Of a stretch of DNA of 64,000 nt, positions 1 to 9,724 are shown in pieces. A program made the translations under genes and the position numbers. The notes below the pieces were generated by a model. The model was given only the letters and a program-made list of their open reading frames with translations, did not search any database and was not told where the DNA came from. Numbering within the stretch: position 1 is the stretch's first letter; each line of letters starts with the position of its first letter. The stretch comes from Bacteroidales bacterium (GTDB lineage Bacteria > Bacteroidota > Bacteroidia > Bacteroidales > F082): assembly GCA_023229245.1 (NCBI GenBank), contig JALNZU010000006.1:53582-117581 (forward strand). Direction: 5' to 3'.

Positions 1-259
1 AGCGTTCCGGTGTGGCGTACCGGTAATCACTTCTAATGTTACTTCTATGCCGGAGGTGGCAGCAGAAGCAGCTCTGTTGTGCGACCCCTATAGCGTTGAA
101 TCTATTGCAGAAGCGATGGAAACTATGGCAACAGATGCAGAACTGCGTAATCAGCTTGTTGAAAAAGGAATGGAACGAAGCCGTATCTTTACATGGGATG
201 CGGCTGCCCAACGACTGTGGAACAGCATCTCAAAGGCATTGACACAATCCAAAAAATAA
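1..259 (+). CDS. Glycosyltransferase family 4 (group 1), C-terminal end, partial
   Basis: The gene is open from the left window edge (frame starting at base 2) and only the last 85 or so residues are present. The stretch GVPVITSNVTSMPEV followed by ALLCDP is the nucleotide-sugar binding end of a GT-B retaining glycosyltransferase, where the acidic residue of the E-x7-E region contacts the donor sugar. Such enzymes transfer sugars in polysaccharide or lipid-linked glycan assembly. The acceptor and donor cannot be told from this fragment. The stop lies 5 bp before the purD start, so the two genes are probably co-transcribed. Confidence 0.85.
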   Translation, partial: AFRCGVPVITSNVTSMPEVAAEAALLCDPYSVESIAEAMETMATDAELRNQLVEKGMERSRIFTWDAAAQRLWNSISKALTQSKK

Positions 260-264
260 CGCGT

Positions 265-1557
265 ATGAATATTTTATTGCTTGGATCAGGAGGACGTGAA
301 CATGCAATGGCTTGGAGACTTCAACAATCGGAGGCACTGCATAAACTCTATATTGCACCCGGCAATGCAGGCACTTCAGAATTAGGCGTCAACCTGCCGG
401 TAGATGTCACTGATTTTGAACAAATCCGACACAATATCATAGAAAAAGATGTCCAGATGGTTGTAGTAGGGCCTGAACAACCTTTGGTAGATGGGATAGC
501 CGATTTTTTTCTCAACGACCCTTTGCTGCAATCTATTCCTGTGATAGGACCTACGGCAGCCGGTGCCCGATTGGAAGGGAGCAAGGCTTTTGCAAAAGCG
601 TTTATGCAGCGACATCAAATTCCAACAGCACGTTATATAGAGGTTGATAGTGATAATTTAGAATCAGGACTTGAGTTTTTACGGCTGATGCAACCACCAT
701 ATGTGTTGAAAGCTGATGGATTGGCTGCCGGTAAAGGGGTGTTGATCATTGATGATTTGACAGAAGCGGAAAAAGAATTACAACTGATGCTGAGTGGTAA
801 GTTTGGTTTAGCCAGCCGGAAAGTCGTAGTGGAAGAATATCTTACTGGTATTGAACTGTCCGCATTTATAATAACCGATGGGATACATTACAAAATGTTG
901 CCCTCGGCAAAAGATTATAAACGAATAGGGATCAGTGACACTGGCCCCAACACTGGTGGTATGGGTGCCGTCTCGCCTGTGCCCTTTGGCGATAAGACCT
1001 TTCTTGAAAAGGTGGAAGAACAAATTGTAGTACCAACCATTAACGGACTGAGATCGGAAGGGATACTTTATAAAGGATTTTTGTTTTTTGGCCTGATGAA
1101 CGTGAAAGGTCAGCCATTTTTGATTGAATATAATGTCAGGCTTGGCGATCCGGAAGCAGAATGTATACTGCCGCGTATCACTACCGACTTTGTGGAGTTG
1201 CTGCAATCAACGGCTACAGGCGAATTAAATAGTCTGAAGCTGCAAACTGATGACCATGCCGCAGTTACGGTGATGTTAGTTTCAGATGGATATCCTGGTG
1301 AATATACCAAAGGGAAACAAATCACTGGTCTGGAAACACTTACCAATTGTGTGGCCTTTCATGCAGGAACCTCAATAGATATTGAAACAGGTACACTAAA
1401 GACAAATGGTGGAAGGGTCATAGCAGTTACGGCTATGGGGTATGGAATAGAAGAAGCCAAATGGTTAGCCATGCAAAACGCACAAAAGATTCAGTTTGAA
1501 GGAGCTTATTACCGGACAGATATAGCCGATGACTTATTGAACTATAGCTCCTTATGA
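265..1557 (+). CDS. purD: Phosphoribosylamine-glycine ligase (GARS)
   Basis: PurD joins 5-phosphoribosylamine and glycine with ATP to give glycinamide ribonucleotide, the second step of de novo purine synthesis, in the cytoplasm. The 430-residue protein starts at the ATG at 265, giving MNILLLGSGGREHAMAW. The longer open frame from 193 would overlap the preceding gene and add residues unlike the family. Recognisable motifs are GPEQPLVDG, the ATP-grasp core YVLKADGLAAGKGV, the DTGPNTGGMGA loop and the metal-site strand NVRLGDPEAE. Length is usual for single-domain bacterial PurD. No other pur genes lie in the window. Confidence 0.97.
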   Translation: MNILLLGSGGREHAMAWRLQQSEALHKLYIAPGNAGTSELGVNLPVDVTDFEQIRHNIIEKDVQMVVVGPEQPLVDGIADFFLNDPLLQSIPVIGPTAAGARLEGSKAFAKAFMQRHQIPTARYIEVDSDNLESGLEFLRLMQPPYVLKADGLAAGKGVLIIDDLTEAEKELQLMLSGKFGLASRKVVVEEYLTGIELSAFIITDGIHYKMLPSAKDYKRIGISDTGPNTGGMGAVSPVPFGDKTFLEKVEEQIVVPTINGLRSEGILYKGFLFFGLMNVKGQPFLIEYNVRLGDPEAECILPRITTDFVELLQSTATGELNSLKLQTDDHAAVTVMLVSDGYPGEYTKGKQITGLETLTNCVAFHAGTSIDIETGTLKTNGGRVIAVTAMGYGIEEAKWLAMQNAQKIQFEGAYYRTDIADDLLNYSSL

Positions 1558-1558
1558 C

Positions 1559-2548
1559 ATGCTGATTCGTTTTTTTCGATCCGGCTTTTTTATTCATCAC
1601 CTTGTGATCATTGCAACGGCATTGCTTCTTTGGCTGCCGGCTTTGATACGGCCAAGCCCGCCTATAGAGTTAAATTGCTGGCAGCCGATCTACGACTGGC
1701 TAAGCACATTGCTGCTTCCTTATCCGCTGATATCAACTGTATTGGCTTTTCTGCTGATGCTGATCAGTGCGTTGTATCTGAATAAGGTATTAGCCGAGAA
1801 TGGGATCATTGGCAGAAGCGCCACAGCAGCGGCTTTTGTGTTTGTCATCCTAACTGGTTGGGAACAACAACAAACTATGTTTAGTCCAATCTGGATAGCA
1901 CTGCCATTGCTGATTTATTTAGTGTCATTGTTCTTTGGGATGTATGAGACGAACGATAATGAGTCAGCAATATTCAAAGCAACAATGGTGGTAGCCGTTC
2001 TGAGCATGATTTCATTTCCACTGATAGTGCTATGGCTGTGGGTGTATGTGGCTTTGCTCATTATGCGCATTAGTAAGACCAATGAATGGATTATCCCGCT
2101 TACAGGTTTGTTGCTGCCTTATTTTTTATTGGCGTCGTATTTTTTTCTGAAAAACAAACTACTTTTTGAGACACAGTTATTTACAACATTTATAGACGGT
2201 CTTACTCTGGGTTTTGCTGTCAGTCCTAAACTGCTTCCACTACTGATCAGCTTGTTACTAATTGTTTTACTGATCCATTCGATGGTGATAGTAGCTTCTC
2301 CGGTATCCGATCATGGGATTTTTATGCGCAAGAAAAAAGCGATCTTGAATGCGTTGATCTTTTTTAGTATCCCAATGCTGTTCTTTGAAGAAAATATGTG
2401 GTTAGATTTTCAGATAATTTTCATACCCATTACATCCTATATTGGATTTAGCTGGATGCTATACAAACGATTTTTCTGGCCACAGTTGTTGATCATTTTA
2501 TTGTTTGGCGTAGCGGTTATCAATCAGTATAGTTATTTGTTTCAATGA
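1559..2548 (+). CDS. Polytopic membrane protein, DUF6427-like
   Basis: A 329-residue protein that is almost entirely hydrophobic, with about nine or ten predicted membrane spans and few charged loops. It begins one base after the purD stop and overlaps rnhB by 4 bp, so it sits in a tight operon. The opening (RFFRSGFFIHH) and the position next to purD resemble the DUF6427 family of Bacteroidota, whose function is unknown to me; that family call is from memory of context and is moderate. No catalytic motif is visible. Confidence 0.6.
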   Translation: MLIRFFRSGFFIHHLVIIATALLLWLPALIRPSPPIELNCWQPIYDWLSTLLLPYPLISTVLAFLLMLISALYLNKVLAENGIIGRSATAAAFVFVILTGWEQQQTMFSPIWIALPLLIYLVSLFFGMYETNDNESAIFKATMVVAVLSMISFPLIVLWLWVYVALLIMRISKTNEWIIPLTGLLLPYFLLASYFFLKNKLLFETQLFTTFIDGLTLGFAVSPKLLPLLISLLLIVLLIHSMVIVASPVSDHGIFMRKKKAILNALIFFSIPMLFFEENMWLDFQIIFIPITSYIGFSWMLYKRFFWPQLLIILLFGVAVINQYSYLFQ

Positions 2549-3126
2549 GTCATTTATCAGCATTTTTTCGTTCGGGATGTGTTGAAGCCGGCTTGGATGA
2601 GGCCGGGCGGGGTTGTTTGGCGGGTCCTGTGGTAGCTGCCGCCGTCATATTGCCGTCCGATTTTGATCATCCCCGTTTGAACGACTCCAAAAAACTAAGT
2701 CCTGCCTGCCGTATGGAACTCAGACAACACATTCAAATCCATGCCATTAGCTATGGGATAGGACTGGCATCGGTAGAAGAGATAGACCGCATCAATATAC
2801 TTCATGCCACCTTCTTAGCTATGCACCGCGCCTTGAAGCAGTTGAGTGTAACACCAGAGCTGTTGCTGATCGATGGAAACCGATTTCATAACCAAAGCCA
2901 GATACCCCATACCTGTATCATTGGTGGTGATGCAAGATACCAAAGCATTGCGGCAGCTTCTATCATTGCTAAGGTAGAACGCGACCTGTTGATGGAACAG
3001 CTTGATAGAAATTTTCCCGAGTACAACTGGAGACAAAACAAAGGCTATCCAACCATAGCTCATAAACAAGCTATAGCAGCCTACGGAAGAAGCATCCATC
3101 ACCGACTAAGCTTTAAAACCGGCTAA
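2545..3126 (+). CDS. rnhB: Ribonuclease HII
   Basis: Cleaves the RNA strand of RNA-DNA hybrids and nicks 5' of single ribonucleotides misincorporated in DNA. The 193-residue protein carries the family signature GLDEAGRG (Asp18 and Glu19 as metal ligands), the LLIDGN strand supplying another acidic ligand, and the KVERD and NKGYPT segments. Its start codon overlaps the stop of the upstream membrane protein (ATGA). It is the last gene of the purD run, followed by a 190-bp gap. Confidence 0.96.
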   Translation: MSHLSAFFRSGCVEAGLDEAGRGCLAGPVVAAAVILPSDFDHPRLNDSKKLSPACRMELRQHIQIHAISYGIGLASVEEIDRINILHATFLAMHRALKQLSVTPELLLIDGNRFHNQSQIPHTCIIGGDARYQSIAAASIIAKVERDLLMEQLDRNFPEYNWRQNKGYPTIAHKQAIAAYGRSIHHRLSFKTG

Positions 3127-3279
3127 CAGCTCAGGATAAATTTATGATAGAGTTGCAGGGTCGCTGCAAAAAGTGAGGAATGATATCAAGCTTTATAGCT
3201 GATAAATCATATAAGTTGCAAGCAACAACAGAATTTTGAGTAATTGCATACAGGGTAATCTCAAACCCCTGTAAAACCG

Positions 3280-3287
3280 TATCTTTG
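3280..3287 (+). promoter_or_regulatory. Bacteroidota -7 element upstream of the DUF3352-like gene
   Basis: TATCTTTG matches the TAnnTTTG -7 consensus and lies 28 bp before the chosen ATG at 3315. No clear -33 TTG at the usual spacing is visible, so this is a half-supported promoter. The gap 3127-3314 also holds a small inverted repeat, TTGCAG/CTGCAA (3153-3169), without a following T-run on the plus strand. Confidence 0.5.
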
Positions 3288-3314
3288 AAACTCTGTTTAA
3301 TTTGTTGTCTGGGT

Positions 3315-5987
3315 ATGAGCAAGAAAAAATCTGTTGCGATTATCTTTATAGCTGTTATACTGCTTGGTGCGGCTTCATTTCTTTATTTTACAAGCAGTCC
3401 GGTTCGTTCGGTGGCAGAGGTATTGCCTTCGGATGCACTACTTGTGGTTGAATCAACAGGTACCGGCCCTTTATGGCAAAAGCTCAAACAACAGACTGCC
3501 TTTTGGCCTGATTTGATCCGAATAGAGGAGATCGAACGCTTTGATGATCAACTAAAATTAGTTGATAGTATTTTGGATGTAGAAGCGTCTGTTGTCTATG
3601 AGCGATTGTCGGAGCTGCCTATGGCTTATGCTTTGTATCGCGAATCCGACAGCTATCAGGGGGTGTTGATAATCCGAACCGATCGTGTGCTCAAACTGTA
3701 CGAGCTGCGTGAACAGATCGCAAAACGGTATGCCAACCGGATTCAATGGGCTGAACGAAAAACCGAGGGAATTAAGTCGGTACTGTTGGTTGATAAAAAG
3801 TTAAACACTCATTTTCATTTTACTATACATTCAGGATTTTTTGTCGGTAGTTTTGATAGGCAACTGTTTGGAACGGTTGTAAGGCAATTTGGTCGTAGCG
3901 ATGGTCTGGCTGCCGACAGCAGTTATATACGTTTGAGTGCTACCCGTGCGATGCAGGCCGACGGATATATGTGGTTGGACTATGAACTATTATCTGAATT
4001 GGCAGCTGAACATGCGTCAACGCCTTATATGTCGGGGGCTGCAAAAGGCCCATCTTCTATTGCTGCTTCTAGCCTGTTTGATATATCAGTGAAACCGAAT
4101 GAACTTGTTTTAAATGGGTTGAGTCAGCCCTCTTCCCATCCTTTTTCGCAGGCTTTAAGTCGGCAGCAAGGGATAGAGATGCGTATAACAAAGGTGGTAC
4201 CGTCTAACACGCGCCTGCTTTTGCAAATTGGATCGGATGCTATGGCAGAATTCTGTCAGGAATGGATTCCCAACACTCAAAGACAACAGCTTGAGAAAAA
4301 ATATGCGTTGGATTTTCAGAACGGGTTTATTGCCAATCTTAGTGAGATAGCTTTAGCCATGCAATATCGGTCGGGCAGGCAGGAGAGTTTTTTTGCAGCA
4401 TATGTCCATCATAAGGCAGGCTTGTCCGCTTTTCTTGTCCAACTGACCCGAAGCCTTAAGGGTAGCTTGATTAGCACCGAACCGCTTCAAGGAAGTATAC
4501 CGGCCGAATTTCTGTTACAGGAATTGTTCGGACCTATATTCAATCCTTTAAAAGGATTTTATTTTATGTTGCTTGATGATTTTTTGGTCATAGCCGAAAG
4601 TGCTGAAAAGCTTCAAGAGATTGGGGTATGGTACAGGCAGGGACGTACCTTGGCTCAGAATGATAACTTCAAGCTGTTTTCCAACTATTTAGCTGATGCC
4701 TCCAACTGCATGTTATATGTGAATCTGCGTGAAGGATCAGATATATTATTGCCTATGTTGGGCAGCAGCTTAACCTATTTTTTAAACCATCATGCAGACC
4801 ATCTGAAGGATTTTGAGGCGTTTGCCATACAATTTGCCGGTACAGGAGAGTTGCTTTATACCAATTTTGTCTTAAAATATAACCCGGACTACAAAGAAGA
4901 GAGCCTGATAGGATGGCGTACTTGTCTGCAAGCTCCCATGCGGTCGCAGCCTTATCCGGTAGATGACCATAGCTCGAAAAATAAACAAATTATAGTGTTC
5001 GATCAGCAAAACACCATTTATTTTATTGATGCAGATGGAAATATACTATGGAAAAGACAACTTCAGGAAGAGCTTGTTGGAGATGTGTTTACGGTCGACT
5101 ATTATCAAAATGGGAAGCTGCAATATTTGTTTGCAACGACCAATCATATTCATTTGTTAGATCGTACCGGCAATTATGTGGGTAATTATCCTGTCAAGCT
5201 TCGTTCGCCGGCTACAAGTGGGCTTAGTGTGATGGATTATGACGGCATCAGAGAGTATAGGATATTGGTGAACTGTGCCGATAAGCATACGTATAATTAT
5301 GAGATCACCGGGAAGGAGGTAAAAGGGTGGGCCAGGCCTAAAAGCATGGAAATGGTTACCCAGGCTGTAGAGCATTTGGTGGTAGGTGGTTTGGATTACC
5401 TTATCATAACAGATATACAGGCTAATATACGTATTGTGGATCGTCGTGGCATCAGTCGCATCCAATTACGTGGTGAACCAAATAAAAGCAAGTACTCAGG
5501 TTTTTATGTCAATCGCACCAATTCAAAAGGGATAATACTGACTACCGATAAAAACGGGAAACTGTTGTATATCAACGCTGCGGGCGTGTTGTCAAGGACT
5601 GATTTCGGAGATTTCAGCGAAGAACACTATTTTTTATATGAAGATATTACCCAAAACCGTTCCTACGATTTTATTTATTTGGATGATAACCGGCTGCGTG
5701 TGTTTGACCGCTTTAAAAAGCAAATCTTTAGTCATGATTTCAAAAACGCAATTCACTATCCTCCTAAGTTATTCACTTTAAAAAATGGGAAACGGCTGTT
5801 AGGGGTCTTAGATGAAGACGCCGGTGAGATATATCTGATCGGTCAAAATGGAAAAATTTCCATTAGCTCTGATATAAAAGCTAGCACAGCTTATACTGTT
5901 ACGAGCCTGAAACAAAATGAGACAGTCAATTTGTTGACCGGTTTGGATGGATGTGTGGTGAATTATGAGTTGGATGGTGGGCAATAA
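3315..5987 (+). CDS. Membrane-anchored DUF3352-like protein with C-terminal propeller-like repeats
   Basis: An 890-residue protein starting at the ATG at 3315; the open frame extends upstream to 3285, but the N-terminal anchor (KKKSVAIIFIAVILLGAASFLYF) begins cleanly at the later start. The first 530 or so residues resemble the DUF3352 group of periplasmic or surface proteins (VAEVLPSDALLVVES). From about residue 555 there are repeats of the kind IYFIDADGNILWKRQL, HLLDRTGNYVGNYPV and LRVFDRFKKQIF, each an hydrophobic strand, a D-x-x-G turn and another strand, which suggests a beta-propeller of PQQ or WD type. Function is unknown. Most of it is expected outside the cytoplasm. Confidence 0.65.
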   Translation: MSKKKSVAIIFIAVILLGAASFLYFTSSPVRSVAEVLPSDALLVVESTGTGPLWQKLKQQTAFWPDLIRIEEIERFDDQLKLVDSILDVEASVVYERLSELPMAYALYRESDSYQGVLIIRTDRVLKLYELREQIAKRYANRIQWAERKTEGIKSVLLVDKKLNTHFHFTIHSGFFVGSFDRQLFGTVVRQFGRSDGLAADSSYIRLSATRAMQADGYMWLDYELLSELAAEHASTPYMSGAAKGPSSIAASSLFDISVKPNELVLNGLSQPSSHPFSQALSRQQGIEMRITKVVPSNTRLLLQIGSDAMAEFCQEWIPNTQRQQLEKKYALDFQNGFIANLSEIALAMQYRSGRQESFFAAYVHHKAGLSAFLVQLTRSLKGSLISTEPLQGSIPAEFLLQELFGPIFNPLKGFYFMLLDDFLVIAESAEKLQEIGVWYRQGRTLAQNDNFKLFSNYLADASNCMLYVNLREGSDILLPMLGSSLTYFLNHHADHLKDFEAFAIQFAGTGELLYTNFVLKYNPDYKEESLIGWRTCLQAPMRSQPYPVDDHSSKNKQIIVFDQQNTIYFIDADGNILWKRQLQEELVGDVFTVDYYQNGKLQYLFATTNHIHLLDRTGNYVGNYPVKLRSPATSGLSVMDYDGIREYRILVNCADKHTYNYEITGKEVKGWARPKSMEMVTQAVEHLVVGGLDYLIITDIQANIRIVDRRGISRIQLRGEPNKSKYSGFYVNRTNSKGIILTTDKNGKLLYINAAGVLSRTDFGDFSEEHYFLYEDITQNRSYDFIYLDDNRLRVFDRFKKQIFSHDFKNAIHYPPKLFTLKNGKRLLGVLDEDAGEIYLIGQNGKISISSDIKASTAYTVTSLKQNETVNLLTGLDGCVVNYELDGGQ

Positions 5988-6023
5988 TTGCTGATTATCG
6001 GATGATGACCTACGCATTGAAAG

Positions 6024-7355
6024 TCAGATGCTTTTCTTGATCCAGTTTCCTTTTTTCAGATACAGATAGGACAATCCGGTCAGTATGATCCCATATAATA
6101 TTTCTGTGGTCCAGGCTACAGTTACGTTGGCGTGCAGTAAATGTACCACAACAAAGACATAGCCTACATATACTGTAAGCACTACTGCTTCGATCAGGAA
6201 TGAAACATTTGTTTTACCTGTCCCCATCACTCCGTTGAAAAGTATATTGCCTGAGGCTAAAAAGATGGCGCTGATACCTATTACTTTAAGTGGTGAAATA
6301 CTTTGGCTGATCAGGTTTACATCATTGGTATAGATCATCAGTATTGATCGGGGGAAGACCAGGCTCGCAGTAACGAGCAGTGCCACACCAGCAATAGCCA
6401 TTATTTCTATGCGCCTGAGCAACAGGAAGATTTTCTCCGGATGTTTCATTCCGATCAGATAACTTACCATTGAGTTAGCTGCGGAGGCGAAGCCCCATAT
6501 GGGTATCATCAGCACTATATATACGCTTCGGATGATGTTGGAAACAGCAAGTGCCTGCTCACCTAATTTTTCTACAAAAAGAAAAAACGTAAACCAAACC
6601 CCAAACGAAAAGAAATTTTGCACCATAATAGGAACGGATAATTTTGAGTTGCGTTTGAACAATTGTGAGTTGAACTTTTTGAATTGATACAACCCATATT
6701 CTTTGTGATGCCGTTTGTATCGTACGTACAGCATGAGATACACAAAAGTTATCATCTCGGCCAGGGTAGATGCCAAAGCAGCGCCTTCGACGCCCATCTC
6801 GGGGAATCCAAAATTTCCGAAGATAAGGGCATAATCCAAGAAGATATTTACCGATGCCATGATAAGCGTGCTCCATGTGATGATCTGTGTCTGGGCAATA
6901 CCTATGTAAAATGCTCTGTAGAGTATTTGACCAACAGCGAAAAAAATCCCGTACATACGGTAGTTGACAAAACGTACCGAAGCGTCATACACCTGATCAG
7001 ATCCCACCACATACCTAAGGATAGGATCGGCTGCCCACAGCATCACCAAAAAGCTGGCTACAGCCAAAGGTGCCATGAAATAGATGGCATGATCGAATGT
7101 CTTACCTATCTGCTCTGTCCGGCCTTCGCCAAAACGCCTTGAAATAATGATTTGAGTGCCTGTTCCAAATCCCATGGCAACAGTAAACAGTATCAGGTAA
7201 AACATGCCGCCCAATGCTGATGCTCCCAATTCAATCTCACCAACACGCCCTAAGAAAGCAGTATCGGTTACATTGATGAGATTTTGTGCCACACTACCTA
7301 AGATGATAGGATAGGCAATATTCCAAATGCGGGTATAACTGATGTTGATAGACAA
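6024..7355 (-). CDS. MATE family multidrug/Na+ efflux transporter
   Basis: A 443-residue protein with about 12 membrane spans in two similar halves, as in MATE antiporters that export drugs or metabolites against Na+ or H+. Family marks are NIAYPIILGSVAQNLINVTDTAFLG near the N-terminus (read as two overlapping motifs) and the matching start of the second half, LSVPIMVQNF. The start is a TTG at 7353-7355; no upstream ATG fits and a later Met would remove the first spans. A TATCTTTG promoter element lies 20 bp upstream. Substrate is not predictable. It converges on the gene ending at 5987. Confidence 0.88.
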   Translation of the reverse strand: MSINISYTRIWNIAYPIILGSVAQNLINVTDTAFLGRVGEIELGASALGGMFYLILFTVAMGFGTGTQIIISRRFGEGRTEQIGKTFDHAIYFMAPLAVASFLVMLWAADPILRYVVGSDQVYDASVRFVNYRMYGIFFAVGQILYRAFYIGIAQTQIITWSTLIMASVNIFLDYALIFGNFGFPEMGVEGAALASTLAEMITFVYLMLYVRYKRHHKEYGLYQFKKFNSQLFKRNSKLSVPIMVQNFFSFGVWFTFFLFVEKLGEQALAVSNIIRSVYIVLMIPIWGFASAANSMVSYLIGMKHPEKIFLLLRRIEIMAIAGVALLVTASLVFPRSILMIYTNDVNLISQSISPLKVIGISAIFLASGNILFNGVMGTGKTNVSFLIEAVVLTVYVGYVFVVVHLLHANVTVAWTTEILYGIILTGLSYLYLKKGNWIKKSI

Positions 7356-7374
7356 GGCGATAAGAAAAAGTGTG

Positions 7375-7382
7375 CAAAGATA
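7375..7382 (-). promoter_or_regulatory. -7 element of the MATE transporter gene
   Basis: Read on the minus strand this is TATCTTTG, a perfect TAnnTTTG match about 20 bp before the TTG start. It supports both an independent promoter for the transporter, outside the division cluster, and the unusual TTG start codon. Confidence 0.6.
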
Positions 7383-7473
7383 CGAGCTAAACTGATGATA
7401 GAATTACTAGAAATGTATTCGATATAAGCTGATCAGAAAACGGTTTGATCCTGTGATTCAACGGTAGGGACGA

Positions 7474-7512
7474 GAAAAAATGTAGCTGTCCCGAAAAAAC
7501 GAAGACAGCTAC
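7474..7512 (-). terminator. Rho-independent terminator of the division/cell-wall cluster
   Basis: GTAGCTGTC (7482-7490) and GACAGCTAC (7504-7512) form a perfect 9-bp stem with a 13-nt loop. On the minus strand the stem is followed by six or so T residues (7475-7480). It sits about 27 bp after the stop of the yqeY-like gene, the last gene of the long mraZ-to-ftsZ transcription unit. Confidence 0.85.
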
Positions 7513-7539
7513 CGGTTATCCCCCATTAAAAACCAATTA

Positions 7540-7992
7540 TTACCTTAGAAACATTTTTATTATTGTTGCAAGAGTTTGATTATCAGCTTTTCCAGCTGTC
7601 TTCTGTTTTGCTAATCCCATCACTTTTCCCATATCTTTTATGGTAGTAGCGCCTGTTTCGTCTATGAGTTGTTTGACAAGGGATTTTATTTCTTCTTCAG
7701 TCATCTGCTCGGGCAGATACGACTCTATGATCGTTGCCTGATAGGTCTCCTCCTCAGCTAAGTCAGCTCTATGTTGCTGATTGTATATTTCGGCTGATTC
7801 GCGTCTTTGCTTGACGAGCTTTTGCAGCAGTTGCAGTTCTACCGATTCAGGAATGATCCCACTGATCACGTCTTTTCCGGTTTTTTCGAGCAACAAAGCC
7901 GCTTTGATAGCTCTTAGTGCTTCTAACTTACGCATATCTTTTGCAAGCATAGCCTGCTTCATATCTTCATTGATTCTTTTTTCAAGTTCCAT
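7540..7992 (-). CDS. GatB/YqeY domain protein
   Basis: A 150-residue helical protein of the YqeY family, related to the tail domain of the GatB subunit of tRNA-dependent amidotransferases. Family marks include an N-terminal helix (INEDMKQAMLAKD), LRAIKAALL, ESYLPEQM and the C-terminal MGKVMGLAK segment. The domain in GatB contacts tRNA, but the role of the stand-alone protein is not established. It follows ftsZ by 10 bp, an arrangement that recurs in Bacteroidota division clusters, so it is probably co-expressed with ftsZ. Confidence 0.92.
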   Translation of the reverse strand: MELEKRINEDMKQAMLAKDMRKLEALRAIKAALLLEKTGKDVISGIIPESVELQLLQKLVKQRRESAEIYNQQHRADLAEEETYQATIIESYLPEQMTEEEIKSLVKQLIDETGATTIKDMGKVMGLAKQKTAGKADNQTLATIIKMFLR

Positions 7993-8002
7993 ATATTATG
8001 TG

Positions 8003-9628
8003 TTAATCAACATTATCATGCAGAAATGTGTTCTCCGATTTTAGTCCCGAAGAACCGTCAATACTGTATCGGGAGCTGATGTTTTGCTCATCCTCATTAT
8101 CTAATTGAATCCCCTTGCGTTTATAGGCCGGTGTTTGCTCAAGCTCTAACAATCCGTCAGGTGTGTTGGATAGCATACTCAGTCCGTGTAGTTTAGAGCT
8201 TTTGAGTTGTTTCTTACGTGCTGCATCCAGTTTTTGCGTAGTCTGTTTGATAGCTTCGATTTCTTGCGACTTAGGCTCAATATGATCTGTTGATTTCAGT
8301 TTTTTGAAAATGGTATCAAAGTCGGCAGGCTGATTGGGTTCTGGATTTTTTTGAATGATCCTGATCTCATCTTCTATCTGGTCAGTCAGCTTTGGGTCTT
8401 CACCGTATTCCTGTGAAACAGGTAACTGATCAAACAGATCAGGGGTTTCTTTAGTTTGTCTGATCTCGGGTTGCAAAGCTTGATCGGTAGTTTCCCATTC
8501 AAACTGGATAGGGGTTTCCATGTCGGAGGTTTCCTGATCGAAAGGATCATTTTGCTGGGGTTCGTTGACGGTATCTGCTAAAGTGATAATTGTGTTGGAA
8601 GGTGTTGCCCCTTGGTCATACAATGGAGTAACTTTTACAGTACGTTTTTGATTGATCTGTGCCTGATGATCGTGGCTGAACCCAGTGGCTATAAGGGTTA
8701 TAGCTATTTTTTCACCAAGTCTTTCATCTTGTCCTTTGCCCCAGATCACATCGGCCGAATTTCCACATACCAGTTGGATGTGATCAGTTATATCAAGCAC
8801 CTCATCCAACAATATATCATCTTTTCCGGCGGTGATATAAAGCAGTATATTTTTTGCTCCTGCTATTTCCGAATCGTTCAGCAGTGGTGAGCGCATCGCA
8901 TCTTGTATAGCTTGCAGAGCCCGGTTTGATCCTTCAGCTACTGCCGATCCCATGATGGCTGTTCCACTTCCTTTCATCACTGTTTTCACATCTTCAAAGT
9001 CCACGTTCACATAGCCTGTTACAGTGATGATCTCGGCTATACCCTTAGCAGCTGTTGCTAACACATCATCTACTTTTTTAAACGCTTCGGTGAGCTTCAT
9101 ATTTCCGTATTCTTCCCTGAGTTTGTCATTGCTGATCACCAACAAGGTATCCACATGCTTTTTCAGCTCTTCTATTCCTTCTTGTGCTTGTTCTCTGCGT
9201 TTGCGTCCTTCAAAGCCGAATGGTAAGGTTACTATTCCGACTGTTAATATATCTAATTCTCTGGCTATTTGGGCTACAACTGGTGCTGCGCCAGTACCTG
9301 TGCCGCCTCCCATACCAGCTGTGATAAACAACATCTTAGTATGCTTCTCAAGCAGGGTTTTGATCTCATCGGTTGATTCCATCGCAGCCTCCCGACCTAC
9401 TGAAGGGAAGTTGCCCGCACCTAACTGTCGCTTGCCTAAATATATTTTGTTAGGTACAGGACTGGTATCCAAGGCTTGCATATCGGTATTGCAAAGAGCA
9501 AAATCAACTCCTTTGATACCCTGTTCGTACATATGTGTTACGGCGTTGCTGCCCCCTCCGCCTACGCCAATCACCTTAATAATATTTGACTGCTCTCTGG
9601 GGTGTTCAAATTGAATCATTTCTGACAT
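8003..9628 (-). CDS. ftsZ: Cell division protein FtsZ
   Basis: Tubulin-like GTPase that polymerises into the Z-ring at mid-cell and recruits the divisome. The 541-residue protein has the GTP-binding core in roughly residues 15-325, with IKVIGVGGGGSNAV and the tubulin signature GGGTGTGAAPV, plus the T7 region. A long acidic, low-complexity linker rich in D, Q and P follows, and then a Bacteroidota-type C-terminal peptide with AYKRKGIQL and the terminal FLHDNVD, which probably binds FtsA. It lies between ftsA (96-bp gap) and the yqeY-like gene. Confidence 0.98.
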   Translation of the reverse strand: MSEMIQFEHPREQSNIIKVIGVGGGGSNAVTHMYEQGIKGVDFALCNTDMQALDTSPVPNKIYLGKRQLGAGNFPSVGREAAMESTDEIKTLLEKHTKMLFITAGMGGGTGTGAAPVVAQIARELDILTVGIVTLPFGFEGRKRREQAQEGIEELKKHVDTLLVISNDKLREEYGNMKLTEAFKKVDDVLATAAKGIAEIITVTGYVNVDFEDVKTVMKGSGTAIMGSAVAEGSNRALQAIQDAMRSPLLNDSEIAGAKNILLYITAGKDDILLDEVLDITDHIQLVCGNSADVIWGKGQDERLGEKIAITLIATGFSHDHQAQINQKRTVKVTPLYDQGATPSNTIITLADTVNEPQQNDPFDQETSDMETPIQFEWETTDQALQPEIRQTKETPDLFDQLPVSQEYGEDPKLTDQIEDEIRIIQKNPEPNQPADFDTIFKKLKSTDHIEPKSQEIEAIKQTTQKLDAARKKQLKSSKLHGLSMLSNTPDGLLELEQTPAYKRKGIQLDNEDEQNISSRYSIDGSSGLKSENTFLHDNVD

Positions 9629-9724
9629 AGTTGTGAATGGTTTTTAAAATTACGGCTTGTCTTTTATCTGCCTGATCGTATTTTTATCTTTTTGTTAACA
9701 ATAGCTCGTTGATAAGTGATGAGC

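Noticed and set aside
3153..3169. Terminator after rnhB
   Set aside because: The 6-bp stem TTGCAG/CTGCAA has no T-run on the plus strand.
6684..7142. A 152-codon plus-strand frame opposite the MATE gene
   Set aside because: Antisense shadow of a membrane protein gene, without signal, motif or promoter.
9024..9614. A 196-codon plus-strand frame opposite ftsZ
   Set aside because: It is the complement of the strongly conserved FtsZ GTPase core; composition is S/P-rich and it has no family features.
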